64,000 bases of DNA, from contig JAYKKT010000059.1 of NCBI GenBank assembly GCA_036023115.1, forward strand, positions 5,857,001 to 5,921,000, given 5' to 3'. The notes beneath the pieces are model-generated. The model searched no databases. It saw only the letters and a list, made by a program, of their open reading frames with translations, and was not told the origin of the DNA. Numbering within the stretch: the stretch's first letter is position 1; the number at the start of each line of letters is the position of its first letter. Below, piece by piece: positions 43,301-54,338 of this stretch. The translations under genes were made by a program, and so were the position numbers. The stretch comes from Brasenia schreberi. Taxonomy: Eukaryota; Streptophyta; Magnoliopsida; Nymphaeales; Cabombaceae.

Positions 43301-46300
43301 ACTTGGGAGTGAACATCGGGATGGATTTTTCTAAGCTTCTGTTTCACGGGTTTTATATTGGATTCTGAGGGTAGATGATGCTCTACGATTCTCGGGTCTA
43401 AATCCGACATGTCTTCATTGGTTCATGCAAATACATCTACATAAGATTTCAAGAATGCATTGAATGATGTTCTTTCATGCTTATGCAAACATGCACCTAT
43501 TTTGACACACTTTGGGTTAGACTCACTCCCTACATTGATTTCTACAAAATCCCCTCCTCCGAAATTTTAAGGTTTTTCGAAGTCAAGGATTGTATGAAAT
43601 TCGCGAAGCTCGAAGGCTTGATCACTCTCAAGTGCTTTAATTTTGAGGGAAGTGTTAGGCAAGAGAGTGGGGTTGTGCATAATGGACTTGGACGATTTTT
43701 GTTGGGATATATACATGGGTTTCGAAAATGGGATTTTTACATGTTCAAAGTTTTTGGAGTTTTCAAATTTTTCGATTTTTTTGTTTTTTTCAAAACACAA
43801 ATTAGAAGGATAAATATAAAAGACTTTCTTTTTGAGATTTTCATATTTTTTAATTTTTTTAGATTTTTCCAAACAAAGATTAGGAGAATGAACATAAACG
43901 ACTTTCTTTTTGGAATTTTCAGGTTTTTCAAATATTTTTGGGTTTTAAAAGTTTTCCAAAATTTTTTTGGATTTTTTTCAAAAGAGGGATCTTCCATCAA
44001 ACCTACAAAGAACACACCATGAATTACACTCTAAACAAGAGGTCTAAGCAGTAGGTTTTGGTGTTAGTGGCTTCTAGGGCACCCTTGACCCAAGTGGTCT
44101 TAGGTGGTGGCTCAGGTTATGGTTGGGGTGTAGCCCAATCCATGTCAATTTAGGTTGGGTATGAGTAGGATAGGTTCTAACCTACCTTGGTTTTAGGCTC
44201 CTAGACCTTTGAAGGGTGCATATCCCATGTTCAACATCATATTCTAAGGTTTCTTGAGTTTGGAAAAATTTTTGTAAAGTGAATGGCCTTGGAATCGAGT
44301 GTCGTCTATATCATCGATATACGTACGAATTGGTTTAGCTAAGGTATGAGCTAGAGCCGATATAGGTTTCCCTAGGATGCACACAACCCTAGGGAAAGAT
44401 GATTCTAAACGTTTGGGAGTTGGAGGTGGTTTGGGCTTCCCTAGAAGATGGATGATTCTAGGGGAGGATGACTCCACACGTTTGGGGATTCCTAGGAGGT
44501 GGACGACTCTATGGTGAGGGTCTCCTAGGAGGTGATCGACTAAGGATGGGTGAGGCATCTCCATAGCCTCTTCATTGAATGGAATACTTTGTATATAAGG
44601 GAAATTTCGAATTCCCGTAAGTTGAGGGTGGTCTTCTCGAAGGACTATCACCACTTGGTTGTCTCATGAGATTTTTACACACTTATGGAAGGTTGAAGGA
44701 ACGGTTCGGAGACTGAATCCAAGGCGTTCCTAGCAATAGGTTATAATGGGGGCTTATGTCTAAAACATGAAACAACCCCATGTGTTGGATGTCCCCTACT
44801 TCCATAGGCAATTCGATGACTCCTTGTGGATGGGATACATTGCCATCGTATCTAGTGATAACGATGGGACTCGGTTCTAGCCTCGACATGGTGACTCATA
44901 CTTTTAAGGTCACATGAAGAGGAACAATGTTTAGACCTCCTCCCCCATTAACCAAACACGTGTTTAGAGTGTGGTGATTCAAAACCCCCTCTATATGTAA
45001 GGCTTGGTTATGGGTTATATTTGGTTTGTCTAATTCATCCTCTGTCAACACAATAGGGGCCTTGGCACATATTAGGGAGACCAAGAAGGATAGGTACTCA
45101 GGAGTTATGGATGGGTTTGGCTCTTTCTAGGATTCACTCTAAAACTCGTCTATGTTTAGGTGAAGTTTGTATTAACTCTAAGATAGACATGTTTATGAGA
45201 AGTTTTGAAAGATGAAATTCCAAATCATAAGGGGTTAACACAACATCTTTACCTCTGTTCATGCCATGAGGTGCATTAGCTAAGTGTGGGTTAAGACGAT
45301 CGCTTCTTTGCTAGCATTTTTAGCTAAGTATGGGGGTTGATAGATCCTCCCGGACGTAGTCACCTCACCTACACCTTCCCTAGGGCTCGTTCCTATCTTT
45401 GCTCTAATTTGATGCTTCGGAGCGCCGCGAATTTCTACTAAGGTTCTAGTCAGGGGCGGGACTCTAAGCGCTCCCTGGATCACTACTTGCTTGGATTTTT
45501 TTATTACGATAGAAGGTGGTGTGTGGCAAGTAGTGTGTACCGTATGCAATGCATGTTCCATCCCATGAGTCTTCCTTGCTCTATAAGTCCTCGATTTGGT
45601 GTAAAAAAGCAAAACATTTACTTGTATCATGGCCTTTGAGCCTATGATACTTGCAAAACTCGTTCAAAAATTTTTCCTTCGGGGGTGTCCCTAAGGGAAG
45701 AACCGGGAGAGTAATCAATCCTTGGGGTAAGAGGAGGTCTAGGACTTCCGTGATTGGTTGTCCTCACTGTGTAAATTCTCTCTTTAATTTTTTTTAGTTT
45801 TTCTAAAATGTTTTCGTTCAGAAGTTCTGGAGGGTCCGACCGAGCTTGGTTCTACATGGACATTTGCAACCTTTTGGGGTTTTGCCCCATTGTCTGACAC
45901 ATGTGGCCCATATGCCCTTTGCTTTTCGAAATGGGGTTTTGAAAGTTCATCCCCTTCCATAAATCTTCGTAAACTCACTTTTTCAAGTTTGCTTCGAAGG
46001 GCGAAGGCTTCTTTATAAGTTTTTGAAAATTCAAAATTTCATAGAGTGAGAGGAGATCTTTTAAATCATTTTTGAAATTTTCAAGGATGAGCATTACAGC
46101 ACATCCTTTAGAAATGGGCTCCCTTACTTGCCCGAAGAGTGACCTCCAACGATGAATGCGTGTGTATTGTCGTTAGGTGCTTGCTTTGTGTGTCTAAGGT
46201 GTTTAAAGTGGGTGTCACTTCAACATTGTGCAAAAACCTTTGCATGAAGCAATTCACCAATTCCTCGAAGGTGGCGAATTGGCTAAGTCGTATGAAACCA

Positions 46301-49300
46301 ACCATTTAGAAGCATTTCCCTTGAGAGAGAGGGGGAACCAGTAAATCCATTTTGAAGAGTCTTTCTTCTTTTTGTATGCCTTTCAAGAAAAGAGCTGAAG
46401 GTGGGATCTAGGATCCCCACTTCGATCACATCGATGGAAATTCGGTATGTCATAGTCACTATCGGTTTGATAATCGGATTATAGATAATCTAATAGTGCG
46501 TATGATCTTTTCTCTTTGATTTGGCCTCTCAACAATTGTTGTAAGGCCTTTCTATCTTTTATTGTGAAGGACTTCGACTCTTGTTCCTCCTCTAATCTAG
46601 AGGCCACTTTGGGTTTTCTAAAATGCTTAGATTTTCTGTGGGCTTTAGGTTTTTTGCCATAGAGGAGCAAGATTCTACTGTCTCAGCCTCTTGACTTATA
46701 GCAGCAATTTTTTTCTCAATTTCTCTCATTATTTCCCTTTTCAGGGAGGCAAGCACGTCCCCTTTTGAAATTGCTTTTGAAAATCTTTTCGAAAATTGGC
46801 TTGTAGAGCATAAGGCCTGACTTGACACTTCACACGATCCTTCTGAACTAGACATGCTTGAAATTTGTGAAACCTATGTACCAGAGAGGTGTTAACACCA
46901 AAGTTTTGGAGAATTGGATTTTGAAAAGTCAGCTCAGTTTGAAATCGTGAAAGACTCGCGTCCCACCGGTTTTCGCCAATTCTGTAGATGTGAAAATTTC
47001 ACTCCAAGCCTATATAGAGACTCGAAGTAATCTTTCCAACACTAGCGCGTCAGCTAGTTTCCAAAAACTAGCAAAGTTTTAGAAATCTAACTTGTTTGAC
47101 GATTTGTGGGTAAGCGAGATATTTTCGCTTTAGACATTCTTGAACCGATGCTCAAGGGTTAACCTAAGTGCTTTGATGATTTCAAGTGTACAGGTGAAGT
47201 TCCAAATCCAAGTTGAAAATGAGGCGTTTTGAAGAACAAATTCGTGCACTCTCAATCCAAGTTTTAGGAATCACTTGGCTCATAAGATTATTTAATGAAA
47301 TATGGAGAAACCAAAAGATGCCTAAGGAATTGAGAACGAGTACACTTATACCCATATATAAGAACAAGAGAGACATTCAAAATTGTGTGAATTATCAAGG
47401 TATCAAGTTAATGAGCCATACTATGAAATTGTGTTAAAGAATTATCGAACGTAGGTTAAGACAAGTATCAAATACAACAGAGAACCAATTTGGATTAATG
47501 TCAGGCAGATTTACTATTGAAGCGACTCATCTTTTGAGACATCTTATGGAACATTTTAGAGCAAAAAAGAAAGACCTTCACATGATATTTATTGATCTAG
47601 AAAAAGCTTATGATAGGGTACTGAGGGAGGTTCTTTGGAGAACTTTGGAAAAAAGAGGTATCCCATTGACATATATTAACCTTATAAGAGACATGTATGA
47701 TGGTGTAAAAACATGTGTGAGGACTCATGAAGAAACGACAAACTTCTTTGAAGTTAATATTAGGTTACATCAAGGATGAACTTTAAGTCCATTCTTATTT
47801 ATAATGGTGATGGATGAGTTAACAAAACATATTCAAGATGAAGTACCTTGGTGTATGTTATTTGCAGATGACATTGTATTAGTGGAGGAGTCTAAGGAAA
47901 AAGTTAATAGAAAATTGGAACTATGGAGAGAAGCATTAGAAAGCAAAAGCCTCCAACTTCATAGAACAAAGACAAAATATATGGAATGTAAGTTTGATCA
48001 TTTGGTTACTTAAGAAGACATAGAAATTAAAATTAGCACACATTACATCCCCAAAAGAAAAGTTTTAAATACCTAGAGTCAATTTTTTAGAGTGATGGAA
48101 GAATTGATGGAGATGTTATGCATGGAATTAATGATGGTTGGTTAAAATGGAGAGGAGCATAAGGTATTCTTTGTGATAAGAAGATACCACTAAAGTTAAA
48201 AGGTAAATATTATAGAGCATCAATTAGACCTGCCATGTTTTATGATTTTGAGTGTTGGGCAGTTAATTATCAACATGTACAAAAGATGTCTGTGACAAAA
48301 ATGGAGATGTTAAGAAGGATGAGTGGTCATAGAAGAAAAGACCGTATACATAATGAGGTTGTTAGAAACAAATTAGGAGTAGCACCAATAGAGGATAAAA
48401 TGAGAGAATATCGTTTAAGATGGTTTGGACATATAGAAAGAAGATCAAAAGAAGAACCTTTAAGAAGGTTAGAAAAACTAAATTTGGAAAGTATTAAAAG
48501 AGTTAGAGGACGACCACAAAAGTGTTGGAAAGAAACAATAAAGAATGATCTAGCTTATTGTGTGTTAACTGCTAACATGGCACATGATAGGGATCTGTGG
48601 AAACAAAGAATCCATGTAGCCGACCCCGTCTTGTATGGGAAAAGGCTTAGTTGTTGTTGTTGGTAGATGCTATTAGGAAACAGGATGATCTTGGTTGAAT
48701 CGAGTAGCCAAAGGGATAAGTTTTCTCTCATTTTACTTCTCTCTCAAAAGGAAAAATTGACAAAAATCAAAAGAAAAATGGAATACAAAAACTCCTCCAT
48801 AAAGAGGCATTCCTTTCAAATAGAAAGAGGGGATACAAAAATTCCTCCGAAAGAGGTCTTCTCTTTGAATGAAAAAAGCAAAAAAAGAAGAAGAAAGAGG
48901 GAATACAAAAAATCCTCCAAAAGAAAAGGGAGGCCTTTCCTTGTGATAGAAAAAAGAAAAAGCCAAAGCTCAAAAAAAATAATTTTCCGTTTCTTTGCCT
49001 TAAACCACGGGACACTTCAGAAGGGACCGTGGTAACTCTTTTCCAAATCCCTACAACTTATCCCCATGTAAGGTTTATCCATGAAAATTCTAAAGTGGGA
49101 ATAGAATCTACTTATTTGGATTTCATTTTGTTTGAGGATTAGACTTTCTTATGTGGGAAATAGAATTTTGAAATGTTTTCCAACATTTTCTATAAAACCT
49201 CTGCTCAATAGTGGGTATTGAAACCCAAATGAGGGAAAATATGAAAAATTGGAAGTCCTTTTGATAGAAACTAAAAGGAGTTTCCTTTGAAAATGAATTT

Positions 49301-52300
49301 TAAAAACCCGAAATATCAAAACGACATGGGATTGTCTTACTTGGGGCAGCCGACCTTCATATTCTTCTTTTGAAGCTCATCCATCTCATAAATGAGTCTC
49401 TAAACCTCAAACTTCATTTGCATCACATACCCCATGCATACACCCAAGGTCGACCATGCATGATCATGTTTAGGACTAGCACTCAGTATGAGTCAAGTCT
49501 CCTTTGGCTAAAACCCCCTCCTCTATAATCCAAGGAAATGATTAAATGAAATGAAGGATAATTTATATTCTCAAGATAATTTGGGAAGTAAATCGAAAAG
49601 GCTGTTTTATTCTTTGCCATTATCCAAATGAATTTGAATTAATGCCAAAGAGGGACATTTGTAAACAGCCTAAATCAATTTTTATAAAAACACTCTCAAT
49701 TTCGAAAATCAGCTTGTTTTAAAACCTTTGCTTTAAAGTGAAAATTTTAAATCTTTAAAATAAAGATTTTAAAGATAAAGAGGTTCAAGCTGAAGGGATA
49801 AGGCCTAAAAGATATAAACAAATTAGGCGAAAATCGGGGCGATGGTTGAACAAAGGCCGTGTCAAGCCGGGATCGAGTTCGCGAAAGTCAAGCCATGGAG
49901 GAAGGAAGTGGATTAAACCGAGTTAAGGCACATCTTCATAAGTTAAGTGGACAGCCTCACCAACGTAAACCTAGTTGAACTTAAGTATTCACCTAGGCTA
50001 ACCATGACTCTTAGCCTAACTTTAATCAAGTGACCTTAACTCAACCAAATTGGACTTACCTTAGCCATGTCCACTCTACATTCTTTGGCTAAACTACAAT
50101 TGAAACCCCGTACCTAACCTTGATCAAGTGGGATAAGCCACAAGGGAAGCAACACCACGTTGAAGGCAAGTCGACCGGCCATGGCTAGGTGCACACGGCT
50201 TGAACCAAGAACCAGCCCACATGGGACTAGTCCAGCTTTGATTGAAGGGGACCACATGGCCACGTGAAGGACCAGACCTTGGGGCTGGGTTTAGATCATG
50301 GAGTACCCGCCCCAAGGAAGGGCCTAGACGAGGCCCCCCTTGGCATATAAATAGAGGCCAAGGGGAGAACGGCCGGGGCATCTTGCATTGAAGCATCTTG
50401 AGCATTGGAGATCTGCACCTTGGGCTTGGGAATCTGTGAATTTCCTTAAGGAGTGGAGAGTGGGAAAGAGAGTGTAGAAAATAGGTAAAGTACTGCAAGT
50501 CTTACAGTGTGTGAGTGAAAAGAAGAGAGGGAAGGTGAGGGTCGTTAGTGCCTATTGGGAGCCGATTCTTGGTGGAGTTCATGTATGTATTCCTCCTCGA
50601 TTGTTTCTCTTTATTCTTTTCTTAAGATTCAATTCAAAAGGGGTTGTATTAATGGAGCTTTGTCTCCTCTCATGATGTAATAAGAAGTAGATGTGATGGA
50701 AATTTTCGATTCTTGCTTATGCACTCTAATTGTTTGTGTTCTTGATTCTACCTCTCTATATGTTATAAGCATTTTATATGTCTTAATCCCTTCTATGCTT
50801 AAGCTAAGATATATATTTCTATTTATTTCTCATCAGCAATTTACTTTGAGACGTTGTGTTGTTGCAATTTAAATTTGGGTGAGTTTGCATCACGGATGTT
50901 GTAAAAATCAGAAAATCTGATTTCAACATTCTCGCATACGTTGATTACTTTATTTTTCATTGCTAAACTGCTGCTCCGATCGACTTGAAATTTGGCACAC
51001 TGTATCTACACACACAAGCCCACGTAATAAAATTTTCAAGAATTTTAGGGCCGTGCAACCACGTATTAAAAGGTGTGTAAGATTAGGAAAAATTCAGAAA
51101 CGTTCTGTCAAAATTGTTTTCCTGCAAAAGAGTTTAGGTAATCATCCCATAACTCTATCCGTATTTGTCCAAATTCGGTGAAACTTGGGTCATTGGAAAG
51201 CTGATATGCATAGCTTTCCAACAAGATCAAGTGCACTAAAATCGGAGCTCTGAGCACCGAGATACACGAAATAGTTTTGGGATTGTATGTCGCATTGTTG
51301 GTTGGACCTTTATGCTTGTGTATCAATACTTACGATACTAGTATTTTCCTAGGAAAGATGGATTTGTAATGAGGTTATGAGAGAAATGGTTGGTATGTCA
51401 TCGGTGGAGAGACAATAAAAGTAGTGTGGACATTTACGGAGGCAGGTAAGGTAGAGTTACCATGAGAAAGTATGAGAAATTAGATGGGGAGGACTTGAAA
51501 AGGGAAAGGAAGCCTCTAAAGTACTAGAAGGAAACAATAAAGCATCATCTCTTTTGAAAGTGAAATGCTAGTATGTCACAAGATTGAGCACCATGACAAC
51601 TAAGGATCTATGTAGCAAATCCCACTTATTGTGGGAGAAGGCTAAAGTTTTAGGTTCGATTTTCATATTCCAACTTTTCTTGATTGCGTGACTTTCATTT
51701 TCCAGATGTCATCTCCATCACATTGAAGACAGGCACCTTTAAAAATTTGTGGTCGTGTTTCAAAATTGTTGCTCGCTTGTCCTACTCTAGGTTGAGGTTT
51801 AGTTTTTTTAGACTCTCTAACTTGTCTTTCTGTTACAATGCGACATGTAATGATGTAAGTGTATTTCTCAGACTTTTCTGGATATTCTGCGCTATAGGTG
51901 AGCAAGGTGCTGGTACAAATGAGAGCTCTAAGCAGAGCCGAAGTGAGAAGAAGAGCCGCAAGGCGATGCTTAAGTTGGGAATGAAACCTGTTACAGGTGT
52001 CAGCCGGGTGACTATCAAGAGAACTAAAAACGTAATGACTCCTTATAGATAAAGTTCTAGCTCGTCACGTCCAAAAGTTTTGAAGCTGACAAATGCTCCT
52101 TTTATTTTTCCTTTGCAGATCCTTTTTGTTATCTCTAAGCCTGATTGTTTTAAGAGTCCAACATCAGAGACGTACGTCATCTTTGGTGAAGCAAAGATTG
52201 AGGATTTGAGTTCTCAATTGCAAACACAAGCGGCACAACAGTTTAGAGTTCCAGATTTCAGCAGTGTGATCGCGAAGCAAGAGGTATCTGCTGGGGCCCA

Positions 52301-52460
52301 GGCTGACGAAGAAGAGGAAGATGTGGATGAAACTGGTGTTGAGCCTCGTGACATTGATCTGGTCATGACACAGGCTGGAGTATCAAGAGGAAAGGCTGTT
52401 AAGGCTCTCAAAGCTGCCAATGGAGACATAGTTACCGCTATAATGGAGCTCACTGCATAA
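31329..52460 (+). CDS. NACA: Nascent polypeptide-associated complex subunit alpha-like protein
   Basis: Four exons join in frame: 31329-31391, 31494-31587, 51898-52031, 52119-52460, giving 210 residues. The start ATG encodes [18 protein letters not shown]. Exon 2 opens with [16 protein letters not shown] and a poly-Asp tract. Exon 3 starts the NAC domain ([30 protein letters not shown]) and exon 4 completes it ([39 protein letters not shown]). A C-terminal UBA domain follows ([29 protein letters not shown]). Length and order match plant NAC alpha. The protein pairs with the beta subunit (BTF3) at the ribosome exit tunnel and shields nascent chains. Splice sites are canonical: CTTCAG|GT, CTCTAAG|CCC, GAAGCTG|GTGAAT, CTATAG|GTGAGC, AAAAAC|GTAATG, TTTGCAG|ATC. 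Intron 2 is 20,310 bp and transposon-filled. No coding lesion was found. Confidence 0.93.
31517..31575 (+). repeat. Poly-Asp coding GAC microsatellite in NAC alpha exon 2
   Basis: Near-pure GAC codons with a few GAA/GAT encode the acidic N-terminal tract usual in NAC alpha. Purity suggests length variation between alleles is likely. Confidence 0.9.
32314..32569 (+). repeat. Left LTR of the intronic copia
   Basis: It starts TGTTAAAGAGTACATTA and ends TTTATAACA. It contains CCTATATAAACC as a TATA-like box and CAATAAAG near the end as a polyadenylation signal. Confidence 0.92.
32600..36720 (+). pseudogene. Copia gag-pol remnant with duplicated integrase segment
   Basis: Decayed domains in order: gag (about 32800-33700, with [15 protein letters not shown]), protease region (about 33790-33900, WIIDSG-like), GAG-pre-integrase (about 34080-34200), integrase (34210-34917, with [28 protein letters not shown] and [16 protein letters not shown]), reverse transcriptase (about 35560-36050) and RNase H (36278-36720, with [13 protein letters not shown] and [24 protein letters not shown]). 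Many stops and frameshifts make it non-functional. The integrase core carries a 201-bp in-frame tandem duplication (34375-34575 and 34576-34776). Confidence 0.85.
36904..37159 (+). repeat. Right LTR of the intronic copia
   Basis: It starts TGTCAAAGAGTACATTA and ends TTTATAACA, the same length as the left LTR. Confidence 0.92.
37160..37639. other. Intron sequence without recognised features
   Basis: Sequence of NAC alpha intron 2 between the copia element and a LINE relic. No coding or repeat structure was recognised. Confidence 0.35.
37640..37883 (+). mobile_element. Ancient RTE LINE relic
   Basis: It has weak similarity to the LINE region around 3400-3690 (TGCATCCCCTAGAAAGAC, then GTAACAGAAATGAAGATGTTG). 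Heavily diverged, no ends. Confidence 0.5.
38739..39449 (-). pseudogene. Gypsy reverse transcriptase C-terminus and RNase H
   Basis: The minus reading resumes directly after the hAT with [20 protein letters not shown] and [16 protein letters not shown]. It continues with the RNase H signature [16 protein letters not shown] and the [20 protein letters not shown] block. Frameshifts separate the parts. Confidence 0.8.
39450..42702 (-). mobile_element. hAT DNA transposon, 3,253 bp, with 8-bp target duplication
   Basis: Perfect 10-bp terminal inverted repeats CAGTGTTGTC and GACAACACTG bound the element. The 8-bp target duplication cttagagg at 39442-39449 and 42703-42710 is exact. Both ends are followed by subterminal CGTATCG/CGATACG motifs, the usual kind of transposase-binding sites. 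It encodes one BED/DUF659 transposase on the minus strand. It is inserted in the reverse transcriptase frame of the gypsy element, within NAC alpha intron 2. This is a complete structure with only a few coding lesions. Confidence 0.96.
39754..42251 (-). pseudogene. hAT transposase (BED finger, DUF659, hATC), three lesions
   Basis: The start ATG at 42251 gives [20 protein letters not shown]. Parts: BED zinc finger ([18 protein letters not shown]), DUF659/RNase-H-like core ([45 protein letters not shown]), the [18 protein letters not shown] region, then hATC dimerisation region ([20 protein letters not shown]) and a strongly acidic tail. Two introns are likely, 40341-40423 and 40034-40135, with canonical borders. 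Lesions: a TAG at 41532-41534; a doubled GAGT near 40945-40952 that shifts the frame; and one base missing in an A run near 40707-40713. The last could also be a sequencing error. Confidence 0.88.
42711..43410 (-). pseudogene. Gypsy reverse transcriptase N-terminal part
   Basis: Minus-strand pieces read [20 protein letters not shown], then [20 protein letters not shown], then [19 protein letters not shown] and, after a frameshift, [20 protein letters not shown]. The piece stops at the hAT. The usual YVDD motif region is broken near 42890. Confidence 0.8.
43735..43990 (-). repeat. Imperfect tandem repeats of about 78 bp, AT-rich
   Basis: Two to three units containing GACTTTCTTTTTG and CAAA(C/G)A(A/C)A(A/G)ATTAG(A/G)A occur. 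On the minus strand they encode repeats of the type [19 protein letters not shown] in the gypsy linker. Confidence 0.65.
44683..45084 (-). pseudogene. Gypsy aspartic protease remnant
   Basis: The pieces read [37 protein letters not shown] and, in the next frame, [20 protein letters not shown]. In this lineage the active site normally has an Asp-Asn-Gly-Ser type motif. Here the Asp is missing, so the protease is dead. Confidence 0.7.
45280..46855 (-). pseudogene. Gypsy gag remnant
   Basis: It starts at 46855 with [19 protein letters not shown] and has broken pieces such as [20 protein letters not shown] and [18 protein letters not shown]. Frames change repeatedly. The order with the protease downstream fits gag. 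Confidence 0.65.
47263..48662 (+). mobile_element. 5'-truncated RTE LINE (reverse transcriptase to tail)
   Basis: It matches 2630-4037 of the window from TTAGGAATCACTTGGCTC to the (TTG)n tail. RT motifs [13 protein letters not shown] and [11 protein letters not shown] are present, with several stops. Sequence identity to the full-length copy is high. No clear target duplication was found. It interrupts sequence beside the gypsy 5' part. Confidence 0.88.
48780..48960 (+). repeat. Three purine-rich tandem units
   Basis: The motif GAATACAAAAACTCCTCC and variants begin near 48780, 48831 and 48900 in a strongly purine-biased stretch. The open frames across it are artefacts of this bias. Confidence 0.65.
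49300..50900 (+). mobile_element. LTR-like sequence with TATA box
   Basis: The stretch has GGCATATAAATAGAGGCC (TATA at about 50346), followed by a GC-rich leader and then an AT-rich part with candidate polyadenylation signals, as in long plant gypsy LTRs. Its direction (+) is opposite to the neighbouring gypsy pol, so it may belong to another element. No second copy is in the window, so the borders are approximate. Confidence 0.35.
51350..51645 (+). mobile_element. Ancient RTE LINE 3' end relic
   Basis: Weak similarity to the LINE 3' end includes AAGTACTAGAAGGAAACAATAA-like and CCCACTTATTGTGGGAGAAGG sequence. Heavily diverged, located shortly before NAC alpha exon 3. Confidence 0.6.
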
Positions 52461-54338
52461 TAAGACCTTTTTATGATTTTTCTTTAGTATCTAGAGAATA
52501 ACATTCGGATTTCTTCGTGGAGGACAGCGTTCTTTGTTATTTTCCCTTTTGGGAATACAGGTGCTTCTTACTGTTGTAACCTGATTTATATTTCAAATTT
52601 TGTCTTATTTTTCATATGTTATTAAGTGTTCTTGTAGATCTGTCTCCTGCAAATCCTTTGTGCAGCCTTAGTTTATTGAGGTCATCATGCTGGCCACAAG
52701 TTCTGCCGATGGACTGGACCTAGAGGTTTGCTATATGTATCATCACTCCCTCCAGGTTGTTCCCGGTTAAGGATTGACCATCCTCGCGAGTTCTTTTTTC
52801 CTAATGATGGTATTTTATAGCACCACTTAAATTTTGGATAAACTATGGTTTGGTTTTTAGTATTTTATGTAGACTGAATTAATTGTTTCTTTTTAATCAT
52901 GCTGGATATGGAAGACATAATGATGGTTTCTAGGCTTGGTCCGCTCCACCTGAGAAGCATAAGATCGCTTGAATATGCTGCTAGATTAGCACGAACATCA
53001 GAAGACAGGCTTCTATCAAACAAGGAAGACAGTTGAAGATTAGAGAATTCTCTGGCTTTGTTCAACCATTATTTTGTACTTAAATTTGCATTCTTAGGGC
53101 CGATCCAACTCAAAAAATGTTTGTTTGTGTGTTAATTTTATGCTTTAGGTTAGTCCAGTCCCTGGTGGCTCGTGCTCTTTGTTTTGGAAGATCCTCACTC
53201 CGCGGTGCTGAGCGAGTTTAACAAGATGCTCTTTCCTACCACTAGACTTTAGATGAATGAGAAGGTACTCTAATTAGCACTCAAACTTGATTTATATAGG
53301 CTAAACATCGGATGCTCTTCATTTGCCAATGAATTCGAGCCAATGCAAGGACATTCCATGAACTTAGCAGTTGGTTTTGGACCCTCGTCCTAGCTCTGTC
53401 CATAATTTTATGTTTGGTTTATGAATTGATTGTGAACAAGCTGAATAATGAGCATCTTTGTTCTTTAGGATGTGTTTGGTTTCAAGGGAATTGAATCTTG
53501 ATTTTTGGTACTCTAGTTTTAAGGTTCATTATGCATCATATATAAATCTATCCTTGACGTGGTACAGTGACTCTATAAGCCCAATTTGAAAAAAAAAACT
53601 TTGATACCAAGATGAGGTGAACTAAAAGAATTGGACCCAAGTAGTTAACATAAAAACTCAAGCAACTCCTCTCTCATGTTGGTATCCCACATCGCACGAA
53701 AACTTAAGCATCAATATTACTCTTAAATCAATCACAATATCATTGTTCTTCAACACCATAGTTGAAGCCCATGTGGTTCTATGCCTACAGTTCTAGTACT
53801 AAAGGTCTGGTATCATGAATCAAACACATCTCTTTAATCCACAATAAAGGGATGTCAACAAGTGTGACTCAGGTTTGAACCCAGAAATTATGGACTTCGA
53901 ACTAAAAGAATATGTTAAGTTATATGTACTTAATGGGCTAATACAAGCCCAACGCAATCAAACTTGCATTGTCATACGTTCGTCGAATGGCCTGAATGAG
54001 TTGGTTCATTTAGATATGAAAAACCGGGCATGAACGAGCTTGTAACGAATCCAACTGAGACGAACCACGAACCGCTCGGTTCATTTACCAGATCTAGTCA
54101 TATGGACGGATGGATCCAGTTGGTTTGGGTCCTGGTCCTAGCTCTTTAGAGGTCCATACTGACCCGAATCGTAGGACTTGACCTGGCCTTCACCGCCATC
54201 ATGTCGTGTCCCGGCAGCGATTTGCTTCCGAGGACGAGAAGACCCCGTCTCGACAGATCCAACCACACTCCTCCTTTCGTTCCCTTCGTATTCCTAGAGT
54301 ATTTTCTTGTGCGTTTGTAGAAGAAGAAAGTGGAAAGG
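52461..54338. other. 3' UTR of NAC alpha, spacer and 5' region of EMC5
   Basis: AT-rich after the NAC alpha stop, with no coding exon recognised. The last 150 bp before 54339 are richer in GC (CGCCATCATGTCGTGTCCC) and probably form the promoter and 5' UTR of the EMC5-like gene. Confidence 0.4.

Larger units (their letters stand above)
38010..46860 (-). mobile_element. Decayed Tat/Ogre-type Ty3/gypsy element, split by a hAT transposon
   Basis: Minus-strand parts in order: gag (46855 to about 45280), protease (45084-44683), a linker with repeats (44654 to about 43740), reverse transcriptase (43410-42711, then continuing at 39449 after the hAT), RNase H (about 39255-38900), an additional archaeal-type RNase H (about 38740-38300, with [11 protein letters not shown]) and the start of integrase (38207-38010). 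The second RNase H and the RT wording ([36 protein letters not shown]) indicate the Tat/Ogre lineage. No matching pair of LTRs was identified. The strand is opposite to the host gene. Confidence 0.8.

Noticed and set aside
48667..49035. Open frame rich in Lys/Ser and its Phe-rich complement
   Set aside because: Explained by purine-biased tandem repeats; no conserved features.
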